Assembly (NCBI GenBank): GCA_029960065.1
Contig: JASCOF010000005.1
Span: 124,001 to 188,000, forward strand
DNA length: 64,000 nt
Origin: Flavobacteriaceae bacterium PS02336
GTDB lineage: Bacteria; Bacteroidota; Bacteroidia; Flavobacteriales; Flavobacteriaceae
Direction: 5' to 3'
Within the stretch, counting starts at the first letter, position 1. Each line of letters starts with the position of its first letter. The position numbers and the translations under genes are program-made. Shown in pieces: positions 25,874-33,972 of the stretch. The notes below the pieces were generated by a model. That model saw only the letters and a program-made list of their open reading frames with translations, ran no database searches and had not been told where the DNA came from.

Positions 25874-26143
25874 ATGGAAAATACAAGACGAGAAGACTGG
25901 AACAATCCCCGTTATCAGCAAGAAAATAAAAAAGTTATAGCTGGAATTCTGGCTATTGTACTAGGTTCTTTTGGAATACATAAGTTTTATTTAGGATACA
26001 CCAAAGAGGGAGTAATTCAGCTTATTTTAGGCTTTTGTGGAATTGGTGGATTAATCGGATTGATCGAAGGTATTTTGTATTTGCTAAAAACTGATGAAGA
26101 GTTTTATCACACTTATCAGATTGGCTATAAAGGCTGGTTTTAA
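25874..26143 (+). CDS. TM2 domain protein
   Basis: 89 residues from the ATG at 25874, preceded by a purine-rich AAAAAGAGAAAGA. The N-terminal 25 residues are charged (RREDWNNPRYQQENKK). Two membrane helices with a short turn follow (VIAGILAIVLGSFGIHKFYLG and VIQLILGFCGIGGLIGLIEG), the TM2 pattern, ending in a Tyr/Trp-rich tail GYKGWF. TM2 proteins are of unknown function in bacteria. A paralogue follows at 26346, each with its own terminator. Confidence 0.85.
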   Translation: MENTRREDWNNPRYQQENKKVIAGILAIVLGSFGIHKFYLGYTKEGVIQLILGFCGIGGLIGLIEGILYLLKTDEEFYHTYQIGYKGWF

Positions 26144-26161
26144 ATAAAAACGATTATAGAC

Positions 26162-26194
26162 AAAAAGCCCATTCAGAAATGAATGGGCTTTTTT
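26162..26194 (+). terminator. Terminator after the first TM2 gene
   Basis: AAAAAGCCCATTC pairs with GAATGGGCTTTTTT around a 6-nt loop. Strong hairpin with a T tail. Confidence 0.9.
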
Positions 26195-26345
26195 GTGCAC
26201 AAAAATGTCTTTATCTGATATAATAAAAACTTTTCGTTCTTATTAACGGCTTTTAAAGTAAGTAATCTTGCATTTTGAAAAAAAGAAAAGGAGTAACTGA
26301 AAAGCCTTAAGAGTAGGAGATTAAAAAGAATATATTGTTAAAAAG

Positions 26346-26606
26346 ATGGAAAACACAAAATCAGATTTAGGAAAAGCAGAGAACAAAAAAGTTGTCGCTG
26401 GAGTTTTAGGAATAGTACTAGGTGCATTTGGTGCTCATAAATTTTATCTGGGATACCAAAAAGAAGGGATTATTCAATTAGTAGTTAGTATCGTTACTTG
26501 CGGTTTAGGAAGTGTTATTGGTTTTGTTGAAGGAATAATCTACTTAACAAAATCTGATGAAGAGTTTTATCAAACATATCAAGTAGGGAAAAAGCCTTGG
26601 TTTTAA
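26346..26606 (+). CDS. TM2 domain protein, paralogue
   Basis: 86 residues. Like the preceding protein it has a charged N-terminus (KSDLGKAENKK), then VVAGVLGIVLGAFGAHKFYLG and a second helix with VTCGLGSVIGFVEG, ending QVGKKPWF. The shared framework (KFYLGY, KEGIIQL, SDEEFYQTYQ) shows a tandem duplication that has since diverged. Each gene has its own terminator, so the copies can be expressed separately. Confidence 0.85.
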   Translation: MENTKSDLGKAENKKVVAGVLGIVLGAFGAHKFYLGYQKEGIIQLVVSIVTCGLGSVIGFVEGIIYLTKSDEEFYQTYQVGKKPWF

Positions 26607-26621
26607 TTAAAAACTGTAAAT

Positions 26622-26660
26622 AAAAAAAGTCCCATCTGCTTTTGCCGATGGGACTTTTTT
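26622..26660. terminator. Bidirectional terminator between TM2 and olsF genes
   Basis: AAAAAAGTCCCATC pairs with GATGGGACTTTTTT, with A and T runs on both sides. It serves the convergent TM2 and olsF genes. Confidence 0.9.
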
Positions 26661-26683
26661 ATTTTGATAACGGTAATAATAAT

Positions 26684-28492
26684 TTAATCTTCCTTTTCAG
26701 ATAATTTCTTTTCCAATTCAATCTGAAATTCTTCAATAACCGGTTTCATGGTGCTCTCTGGAATATCTGCAATTCTAATGTACATTAAACCATCGATAGC
26801 ATTATTGAATAAAGGGTCAACATTAAAAGCTACTACGCGTGCATTTTGTTTGATGTATTTCTTAATTAAAACCGGCAGACGTAAGTTTCCTGGTTCTAAT
26901 TCATCAATAATTTTATCAAACTTATTCAAGTCAGATTCTGCTTCGTCGAAGATAAAATCTTTATCAGCGTCTTTCAATTTTACTTTATACGCTTTTTTCG
27001 GATGAATATATTGCGCAATATACGGATCGTAATAGTTTGATTTCATAAACTCAATCATCAACGATTTAGAGAAATCTGAAAACTGATTACTGATACTTAC
27101 ACCGCCAACCAGATATTTATGTTCAGGATGACGTAGAGTTGTATGGATAATACCTTTCCATAACAAGAACAAAGGCATTGGTTTTTGCTGAAATTCTTTT
27201 ACAATAAAAGCACGCCCCATTTCGATCGATTTGTGCATCATATCGTGAAGTTCCGGCTCAAATCTAAAAAGATCTGTCAGGTAAAAACCTTCAATTCCGT
27301 ATTTCGGGTAAATCTCAGAACCTAATCCCATACGGTAAGCTCCTGCGATTTTTTTTGTATCATCATCCCATAAAAACATATGGTGATAATATTGATCGTA
27401 TTCGTCTAAGTCAATCGATTCGTTTGTTCCTTCACCCACTTCACGGAAAGTGATTTCGCGTAAACGACCAATTTCATGTAATATGTTCGGAATTTGTTTT
27501 GCACTTGCAAAAAATACCTCGTAGTTTTTACTCTGTAAAAATCTGCTGTCGCTGTTTCTTAAAGCCTGAACTTCATCAATTAATTTTGATTCATTGGCGG
27601 CAGTAACAATTTTCTTAGGTGTTTTTGTGATTTTAAGACTTGCTGTTGCTGTATCAATCAATTTGGTGTCTTTTTCAAAAGGATTGGCAAGCATATAGGT
27701 TTTCTTCCTTAAGAATTCTGAATATTCTTCAAAAGATTCAATTTCGTTTTGTTCATTAACAGAAATAGGTTTTCCAATACGAACTTTAATTACACGATCT
27801 TTCTGTGTTAAAAGTTCAGAAGGCAATTTTGCAGTTCTTAAAGTGTCATCAATTTTAGAAAGCCAATAAAATAATTTACTGTTTTTGGCGTGAAAATAAA
27901 TTGGAACAACAGGTACTTTTGCTTTTCTGATTAGTTTGATGGCGCCTTCTTCCCAAGGTTTATCTACCACTAACTTACCGTCTTTATAAGTAGAAACTTC
28001 TCCAGCAGGGAAAATTCCCAAAGGTTTTCCATCGCTTAAATGGCGTAAAGTTTCTTTAATGCCAATTACACTCGATTTTGCATCCTTATGGTTTTCAAAA
28101 GGATTAACCGGCATAATGTATTTTTTCATCGGAACAATTCTGTGTAACAAGAAATTGGCAATGATTTTGAAATTTGGCTCTCTTTCAAGCATCAATTTCA
28201 ATAATAAAATTCCATCAATTCCTCCTAGCGGATGATTAGAAATAGTAATGTAAGCACCATCTTTCGGCAGACGCTTTAAGTCCTCTTCAGGGATTTCGAA
28301 TTTGATTTCCATCTCATCCAAAATTCCGTTCAAAAACGCCAGGTCTTCCAAATGTTTATTACGATCGTAAATTTTATTGAGGGTAGAGATCTTAAGAACC
28401 TTCATAAGAATCCAGCCAGAAAAGGTACCGAGAACTCCGTACTTTTCAACATTTATTGCCTTTGCAACTTCTTTCGCGGTAACTAAACCCAT
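26684..28492 (-). CDS. olsF: Bifunctional ornithine-lipid acyltransferase OlsF-like
   Basis: 602-residue fusion. The N-terminal half is a PlsC-type O-acyltransferase with block I NHPLGGID (about residue 85), the FPAGE segment near residue 160, and VPVVPIYFHAKN. The C-terminal half (about residues 320-560) is an OlsB-type GNAT domain with REITFREVGEGTNESIDLDE and KIAGAYRMGLG. This order matches OlsF, which makes ornithine lipids by N- then O-acylation and has been reported in Serratia and Flavobacterium johnsoniae. The product lipid is inferred from family knowledge; a glycine or other amino acid acceptor is possible. Monocistronic, sharing a terminator with the TM2 gene. Confidence 0.85.
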   Translation of the reverse strand: MGLVTAKEVAKAINVEKYGVLGTFSGWILMKVLKISTLNKIYDRNKHLEDLAFLNGILDEMEIKFEIPEEDLKRLPKDGAYITISNHPLGGIDGILLLKLMLEREPNFKIIANFLLHRIVPMKKYIMPVNPFENHKDAKSSVIGIKETLRHLSDGKPLGIFPAGEVSTYKDGKLVVDKPWEEGAIKLIRKAKVPVVPIYFHAKNSKLFYWLSKIDDTLRTAKLPSELLTQKDRVIKVRIGKPISVNEQNEIESFEEYSEFLRKKTYMLANPFEKDTKLIDTATASLKITKTPKKIVTAANESKLIDEVQALRNSDSRFLQSKNYEVFFASAKQIPNILHEIGRLREITFREVGEGTNESIDLDEYDQYYHHMFLWDDDTKKIAGAYRMGLGSEIYPKYGIEGFYLTDLFRFEPELHDMMHKSIEMGRAFIVKEFQQKPMPLFLLWKGIIHTTLRHPEHKYLVGGVSISNQFSDFSKSLMIEFMKSNYYDPYIAQYIHPKKAYKVKLKDADKDFIFDEAESDLNKFDKIIDELEPGNLRLPVLIKKYIKQNARVVAFNVDPLFNNAIDGLMYIRIADIPESTMKPVIEEFQIELEKKLSEKED

Positions 28493-28582
28493 GTAGTACT
28501 TTTAATTTATTAGAACAGCGAACAAAGATAACAAAAAACTCTACTTTTCATTGTTTCCAAGATAAACTTTGCACTTTTTTAT

Positions 28583-28590
28583 TACATTTG
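28583..28590 (+). promoter_or_regulatory. Probable -7 element for exonuclease III
   Basis: TACATTTG lies 20 nt before the ATG at 28611, which supports that start rather than an upstream TTG at 28569. Confidence 0.5.
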
Positions 28591-28610
28591 AAATCCTAAA
28601 AAAATCACTG

Positions 28611-29372
28611 ATGAAAATTATTTCTTATAACGTAAACGGAATTCGTGCCGCAATAAACAAAGGTTTTATTGAGTGGCTGCAACAAGCCAATCCTGATGTA
28701 ATCTGTCTTCAGGAAATAAAAGCAACGCAGGATCAAATTCCGGTTGATGATATTACGGCAGCAGGATATCCGTTTCAGTATTACTATCCTGCGACAAAAA
28801 AAGGATACAGCGGCGTAGCTATTTTGTCTAAAACTAAGCCGAATAATATCGCATATGGTACGGGAATTCATCACATGGATTTTGAGGGCCGAAATCTTCG
28901 TGCTGATTTTGACGATGTTTCGGTAATGAGTTTATATCTTCCTTCTGGAACAAATATCGAAAGACTGGATCATAAGTTTATGTTTATGGATGATTTTCAA
29001 AACTATATTAACGAATTAAAAGTCACCATTCCCAATCTAGTTATTTGCGGAGATTATAATATCTGTCACGAAGCAATTGATATTCATGATCCTGTTCGTA
29101 ATAAAACAGTTTCAGGATTTCTTCCAGCAGAACGTGCTTGGTTAGATGCTTTTATGAAATCTGGTTTTATTGATAGTTTCCGCCATTTTAACAAAGATCC
29201 GCACCATTATTCTTGGTGGAGTTACCGCGCTGGAGCAAGAGGAAATAATAAAGGCTGGCGTATCGATTATAATCTGGTAAGCAATGCATTAGAAAACCGA
29301 TTAAAAAGAGCTGTTATACTGCCAGATGCCATGCATTCAGATCATTGTCCAGTTTTAGTCGAAATTGATTAA
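28611..29372 (+). CDS. xth: Exodeoxyribonuclease III
   Basis: DNA repair AP endonuclease and 3'-5' exonuclease. 253 residues from the ATG at 28611. Conserved catalytic blocks of the endonuclease/exonuclease/phosphatase fold are visible: SYNVNGIRAAINKGF, the metal-binding Glu in CLQEIKAT, GYSGVAILSK, the Asp and Asn in VICGDYNICHEAID, WWSYRAGARGNNKGWRIDYN, and the terminal SDHCPVLVEI with the catalytic Asp-His pair. The length matches ExoA/Xth enzymes. A 118-nt spacer separates it from the OmpA-like gene. Confidence 0.96.
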   Translation: MKIISYNVNGIRAAINKGFIEWLQQANPDVICLQEIKATQDQIPVDDITAAGYPFQYYYPATKKGYSGVAILSKTKPNNIAYGTGIHHMDFEGRNLRADFDDVSVMSLYLPSGTNIERLDHKFMFMDDFQNYINELKVTIPNLVICGDYNICHEAIDIHDPVRNKTVSGFLPAERAWLDAFMKSGFIDSFRHFNKDPHHYSWWSYRAGARGNNKGWRIDYNLVSNALENRLKRAVILPDAMHSDHCPVLVEID

Positions 29373-29490
29373 TTTTTGGTATTGTTCTTGCTGAATGAAT
29401 TTCAGTTTAAAATTAATAATGCAATTGGCATTGAATTTTGACATTTAAAAAGTATTAAACGCCCCGAAAATAAAAAACAATTAAAGAAAG

Positions 29491-30435
29491 ATGATTAGAA
29501 AAGCCTCCATCGGATTGCTAGTTTTAGCTTTGTCCGCAACGTCTTGTGTTTCGAAGAAAATTTACAATGACTTAGAAAGTAAGTATTCAGATTTAAAGAA
29601 AGAAAACCGTTCTATTACGGATGAAAATGATAACCTGAAAAAAGCGAAAAATCAGTTAGAACTTGACCGTGATAAACTGACTAAAGATCTGGCGAGCACA
29701 AAAGATGATTTGGCAAAACAAAAAGCAGATCTTGCAGCTGAGCAAAAAAAGTTTAAAGTTTTACAGGATTCTTACAATGCTTTAGAGAAAAACAGTAATG
29801 ATGCTTTAGAAAAAAACATGGCTAAAAATCGTGAATTGTTAGCGCAGTTGGAAGCAAAAGGAAAAGCCCTTGCAGACGAACAGGCTCGTTTGGATAAAAC
29901 AGCAAATCGTTTGAAAGAATTAGAAGATATGATTGCTGCGAAAGAAGAAGCGATGCGTAAACTGAAAGAAACTTTGTCTAAGGCTTTAAACGGATTTGAA
30001 GGTAAAGGTTTAACAGTCGAACAAAAAAATGGAAAAGTATATGTTTCTATGGAAAATAAATTACTTTTTAACTCAGGAAGCTGGGCTGTTGGATCTGAAG
30101 GAAGAAGAGCGGTTGTAGAACTTGGAAAAGTTTTGGGCGATAATCCGGATCTTTCAGTTTTAATTGAAGGACATACAGATGATGACCCGTATGCTGGTTC
30201 TGGACCAATTGCAAACAACTGGGATTTATCGACTAAAAGAGCAACTGCAATTGTAAATATTTTGAGTGAAAACCCAAAAATCAACAAACAAAAATTAACA
30301 GCAGCAGGAAGAAGCGAATTTTCTCCTTTGGCAAGCAACGCAACGCCAGAAGGGAAAGCTAAAAACCGTAGAATCGAAATCATCTTAACGCCAAGATTAG
30401 ATGAAATCGCTGAGATGCTTAATAGTATTAATTAA
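29491..30435 (+). CDS. OmpA-family lipoprotein with coiled coil
   Basis: 314 residues. A lipoprotein signal (LVLALSATSC, Cys at about 19) is followed by a long Lys/Glu/Asp/Leu coiled coil (about residues 25-165) and a C-terminal OmpA peptidoglycan-binding domain (about 190-305). The last contains LLFNSGSWAVG, IEGHTDDDPYAG, NWDLSTKRATAIVNIL and NRRIEIIL. It is probably anchored in the outer membrane and binds the cell wall non-covalently, giving structural linkage. The coil would act as a spacer. Antisense frames through the coil are shadows. A stem-loop follows at 30457-30489. Confidence 0.92.
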   Translation: MIRKASIGLLVLALSATSCVSKKIYNDLESKYSDLKKENRSITDENDNLKKAKNQLELDRDKLTKDLASTKDDLAKQKADLAAEQKKFKVLQDSYNALEKNSNDALEKNMAKNRELLAQLEAKGKALADEQARLDKTANRLKELEDMIAAKEEAMRKLKETLSKALNGFEGKGLTVEQKNGKVYVSMENKLLFNSGSWAVGSEGRRAVVELGKVLGDNPDLSVLIEGHTDDDPYAGSGPIANNWDLSTKRATAIVNILSENPKINKQKLTAAGRSEFSPLASNATPEGKAKNRRIEIILTPRLDEIAEMLNSIN

Positions 30436-30456
30436 GGTTTATAGGAACAAAGGATC

Positions 30457-30489
30457 AAAGGCTCAAAGGTTTTACTTTTGAGCCTTTTG
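30457..30489 (+). terminator. Terminator after the OmpA-like gene
   Basis: AAAGGCTCAAAGG pairs with TTTTGAGCCTTTTG around a short loop, 21 nt past the stop. Confidence 0.65.
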
Positions 30490-30491
30490 TG

Positions 30492-30583
30492 TTTCCTGCA
30501 GGTTTTCCAAATCTTGTAGGTTTGCGATAAATGTAATTAGAAGAATATAAATATTTATAAGGTTTGGAAAACCTTGCAGGAAA
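30492..30583. repeat. Inverted repeat with 20-nt arms
   Basis: TTTCCTGCAGGTTTTCCAAA (30492-30511) is complementary to TTTGGAAAACCTTGCAGGAAA (30563-30583 region) except for one inserted base. The arms flank a 50-nt AT-rich interior. The 253-nt spacer 30436-30688 holds this, the terminator, and CTTTGTACCTTTGTGACTTT words at 30646-30674. No gene. Confidence 0.7.
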
Positions 30584-30688
30584 TCGTATCAATAAAAAAT
30601 CTTGTACTTTTTTTAACCTTTATCAAATTTCAATTTGAAAATTCCCTTTGTACCTTTGTGACTTTGCAACTTTGAACCTATTAAAAAA

Positions 30689-31726
30689 ATGAAATACACT
30701 ACATTACCCAATACCGATATAAAAGTTAGTAAAATTTGCCTTGGAACAATGACTTTTGGGCGACAAAACACAGAAGCTGAAGGACACGAACAAATGGATT
30801 ACGCTTTGGAAAGAGGTATAAATTTCTTTGATACAGCCGAAATGTATTCGGTTCCTGCAAGTGAGGAAACTTACGGAAATACAGAAAAAATTATTGGAAC
30901 CTGGTTTAAGAAATCAGGAAATCGAGATAAAGTAATTTTAGCATCTAAAATTGCAGGTCCGAATCCGAATTTTGGATATATGCGCGAGAAATTGGATTTT
31001 TCTCCTTCAAGCATTAAATATGCCGTTGAAAACAGTTTAAAAAGACTGCAAACTGATTATATCGATTTGTATCAAATGCACTGGCCGGAAAGAAAAACCA
31101 ATAATTTTGGACAGCGTGCTTTTCACGGACATGATGATGTTTGGGAAGATAATTTTAGAGAAATCTTGGAAACTTTCGACGGACTAATCAAAGAAGGTAA
31201 AATCAAACATATTGGAGTTTCAAATGAAAATGCGTGGGGGATGATGCGTCTTTTAGAAGAAAGCAAATACAATAATTTACCAAGAATCAAAACCGTTCAG
31301 AATCCATATTCGTTATTGAATCGTTTGTTTGAAGTAAATTCTGCGGAAGTTTCAAAATATGAAAACGTTGGGTTATTGGGATATTCGCCTTTGGCATTCG
31401 GCGTTTTGACTGGTAAATTCTTAACAGGAGAAAGTCACCCAAAAGCCAGAGTTAATCTTTTTCCGCAATACAAACGTTACAATAGTGAGCAATGTACGCA
31501 GGCAACAAAATTGTATCAGGAAATTGCTAAAAAACACGGTTTAACTTTGACCGAATTAGCAATGGGATTTGTATTGCAGCAGCCATTTTTAACAAGTGCT
31601 ATTATTGGTGCTACAACATTGGAGCAATTAAAAGAAAACATCGATACAATTGATGTGGTGCTTTCGAAACAAATCTTAGCAGAAATAGATGCAGTTCAGG
31701 CGATTATTCCTGATCCGGCACCTTAA
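30689..31726 (+). CDS. Aldo/keto reductase (Tas-like)
   Basis: 345-residue NADPH-dependent oxidoreductase of the AKR superfamily, cytoplasmic. It shows the N-terminal KICLGTMTFGRQN, the active-site FFDTAEMYS with catalytic Asp and Tyr, a Lys in VILASKIAG, and the His in LYQMHWPER. The cofactor-binding end has FLTSAIIGATTLEQLKENI. Length and motifs resemble the E. coli Tas group. The substrate is unknown. The gene is convergent with the GT51 gene, separated by a 262-nt nested palindrome. Confidence 0.93.
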   Translation: MKYTTLPNTDIKVSKICLGTMTFGRQNTEAEGHEQMDYALERGINFFDTAEMYSVPASEETYGNTEKIIGTWFKKSGNRDKVILASKIAGPNPNFGYMREKLDFSPSSIKYAVENSLKRLQTDYIDLYQMHWPERKTNNFGQRAFHGHDDVWEDNFREILETFDGLIKEGKIKHIGVSNENAWGMMRLLEESKYNNLPRIKTVQNPYSLLNRLFEVNSAEVSKYENVGLLGYSPLAFGVLTGKFLTGESHPKARVNLFPQYKRYNSEQCTQATKLYQEIAKKHGLTLTELAMGFVLQQPFLTSAIIGATTLEQLKENIDTIDVVLSKQILAEIDAVQAIIPDPAP

Positions 31727-31727
31727 T

Positions 31728-31986
31728 TTTTTTTGCCACGAAGGCACTAAGGCTCGAAGGTTTATTCAATCTCGCAAAGACGCAGAGTCGCAAAGTTATT
31801 TTTGAAAATATAAACGCAAATCAAAGTGCTTTAGCCAAACTTTATTAGTTTGACTAAAGCACTTTTTCTATTTCGATTTTATTCCCCTAGCTTAAGCTAG
31901 GGCTATTCAGAAAGACTTTGCGACTCTGCGTCTTTGCGAGATTAAAAACATAAAAAACTTTGTGTCTTAGTACCTTTGTGGCAAAA
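31728..31986. repeat. Nested palindromic spacer between convergent genes
   Basis: The outer arms include a perfect 29-nt complement, 31768-31796 with 31915-31943, built of CGCAAAGACGCAGAGTCGCA-type words. They are extended outward by TTTTGCCACGAAGGCAC (left) and GTACCTTTGTGGCAAAAC (right). Inside lie AAAGTGCTTTAGCCAAACT (31823-31841) with its near complement (31847-31865), and the perfect palindrome CCCTAGCTTAAGCTAGGG (31885-31902). The 262-nt gap has no gene and could act as a bidirectional terminator. Confidence 0.88.
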
Positions 31987-31988
31987 CT

Positions 31989-33953
31989 CTATAAATCAAA
32001 TTCATCTTCAACAGCCAAAGAATCAGTTTTAACTGCAGTCGAATCTGGAAGTTTAATTTTAATTAACGAACGTGCATTTCCAGAAATGTAAACGGGTAGT
32101 ATTCCGATTGTATCTTCAGGGACTAAAAGTCCTCTTCTAAACATTAAATTCTTTAAAAATTTCTGATTTTTAATAGCGTAATCTTTTAAATTCCCTTGAT
32201 CATTAAACTGATACATGAATTTTCGAGGCTTCGGAATAATCGTTGCCAAGTATAAACATTCATCAATATTTAGGTCGGCTGGGTTTTTCTGGAAATAAAA
32301 ATGACTCGCTTCGCCAATTCCGTATACGTTTGGTCCCCATTCAATAATGTTGAAATATACTTCCAGCATTCTTTCTTTGCTTACAATTCGGTTGTTTTCT
32401 AAAATGTAAACCAATAGAATTTCTTCAAGCTTTCGCGAAAGCGTCTTTTCTCTCGTTAAGAATACATTTTTAATCAGCTGCATACTGATTGTACTGGCGC
32501 CGCGAGAGAATTTTTTGGTTCTGATGTTTTTTAGAATCGATTGCTTGAAAGCTTCATTAATAAAACCGCGATGAGAGAAGAAAGACGGATCTTCTGTCGT
32601 TAAAACAGATTTTCTTAAATAAGGAGAAATCTGATCCAACGGCGTGTAATTCGGATTTGCATTTCCGACCAAAACAGGTCTTTGCAGTACATTTTGAATA
32701 ATAGCGCGATAGACAAATTCACCGTTTAGTTTATTTAAATCGGCTTCGCCATATTTCGTGATTCGTAAATCTTCTTTATTCAATTTGCTATCAAAAACAA
32801 GTGTATTCGGTTTGTTTTTATTGAATTTGAAGTCTAGTTTGTAATTGAAATTTCCAGTGGACTGCATGCCTTGAAAATGCGTAAATAAACCATCGGGGAG
32901 CGAAACGATAAAATCCTGTGCTTTCATTTTTGGAATATCAACTTTTAAAGTGTAAATCGTGTCTTTTTCGGTATCATAAGAAATATAAGGACGTACCTTA
33001 ATTTTATTCAACTGCATAGTCGAAGTGCTGTCGATAGAAATAAAACTATCTCCCAGTAAAAAACGATAATCAAAACGGGCATTTTTAATTATTACATCTT
33101 TGCTCGCAATTTTTGGATGATTGATTTTAAGATTGGCAATAGAAGTATAACCGTCGATATGCAGTTCGCTGCCGCTTTTGTCAATATTTTGAACATTCAA
33201 TCGAATAGAATCAAAACTTGCTTTTAAGTTATAACGCTGATCTAAATAGGGAACACGAATCGCTCCTGTGTCAAGGTTGAAAAAACGAATATCTGCTTTT
33301 TTATTTCTTGGATCTGCAAATCCTTTTATGTTCCAGCGCTGATCAAAATCTTTGGCTTGAACATGCAGATTCGTTTCTAATTGTTTATTGCTTAAAACTA
33401 ATTTATCTACATTAATATTGGTTTGTTTTCCGTTGTCATCAATTTTGAATTTGAAGTTTTTCAAATCCATGTCCGTCGGAACGAGATTCAATACTTTTGA
33501 AATAATTCTGTAAGCAAAAGAAGCATATTTTCGTTTTTCGTTTGATTCTGTTTCTTCTCGGTCTCTTTTTAAAAAGGCATCAAAATTTCGTTTTTTACCT
33601 TTTTTTACTAACTGAATATATCCATTATCAACTTTTAAAGTCCCAACCTGCACATCTCCAATCAATAAATTACTTAAGCTGATGCTGGTTTCTACGTTTT
33701 TAATTTTACATAGTGTATCAGCATTTATGGGAGCCAAAACAACGTTGGTCAATTTTATAGTCGATAATCCATCAAAAGAAGCTGATTCTACAGAAAAATT
33801 GCTGTTGTACTGAACAGCCATTTTGTGGGTAACTTTGGCTATAGCCTGTTTTAAAAGAGAATTTCGGAAATAGTATAGTCCAATGCAAAGCAGTAATAAT
33901 AGTACTCCTACTATTTTTAGTGCTTTGTATATTTTTTGTTTTGGAAAATTCAT
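31989..33953 (-). CDS. AsmA-like domain fused to a GT51 peptidoglycan transglycosylase
   Basis: 654 residues. One N-terminal membrane helix (about 12-30) is followed by an AsmA-like beta-rich region (about 40-420). The C-terminal glycosyltransferase 51 module carries motif 1 TTEDPSFFSHRGF (catalytic Glu, about residue 450), motif 2 RGASTISMQLIKNVF, motif 3 RKLEEILLV, and motif 4 ERMLEVYFNIIEWG. There is no transpeptidase domain. It is expected to polymerise lipid II glycan strands at the periplasmic face. It is the third gene of an esterase-radA operon, starting 19 nt after radA. Confidence 0.88.
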   Translation of the reverse strand: MNFPKQKIYKALKIVGVLLLLLCIGLYYFRNSLLKQAIAKVTHKMAVQYNSNFSVESASFDGLSTIKLTNVVLAPINADTLCKIKNVETSISLSNLLIGDVQVGTLKVDNGYIQLVKKGKKRNFDAFLKRDREETESNEKRKYASFAYRIISKVLNLVPTDMDLKNFKFKIDDNGKQTNINVDKLVLSNKQLETNLHVQAKDFDQRWNIKGFADPRNKKADIRFFNLDTGAIRVPYLDQRYNLKASFDSIRLNVQNIDKSGSELHIDGYTSIANLKINHPKIASKDVIIKNARFDYRFLLGDSFISIDSTSTMQLNKIKVRPYISYDTEKDTIYTLKVDIPKMKAQDFIVSLPDGLFTHFQGMQSTGNFNYKLDFKFNKNKPNTLVFDSKLNKEDLRITKYGEADLNKLNGEFVYRAIIQNVLQRPVLVGNANPNYTPLDQISPYLRKSVLTTEDPSFFSHRGFINEAFKQSILKNIRTKKFSRGASTISMQLIKNVFLTREKTLSRKLEEILLVYILENNRIVSKERMLEVYFNIIEWGPNVYGIGEASHFYFQKNPADLNIDECLYLATIIPKPRKFMYQFNDQGNLKDYAIKNQKFLKNLMFRRGLLVPEDTIGILPVYISGNARSLIKIKLPDSTAVKTDSLAVEDEFDL

Positions 33954-33972
33954 AGTGTCTTTTTATCAGAAA

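Noticed and set aside
29772-30383. 203-residue minus-strand open frame
   Set aside because: It lies wholly antisense to the OmpA-like gene and arises from its coiled-coil codon bias.
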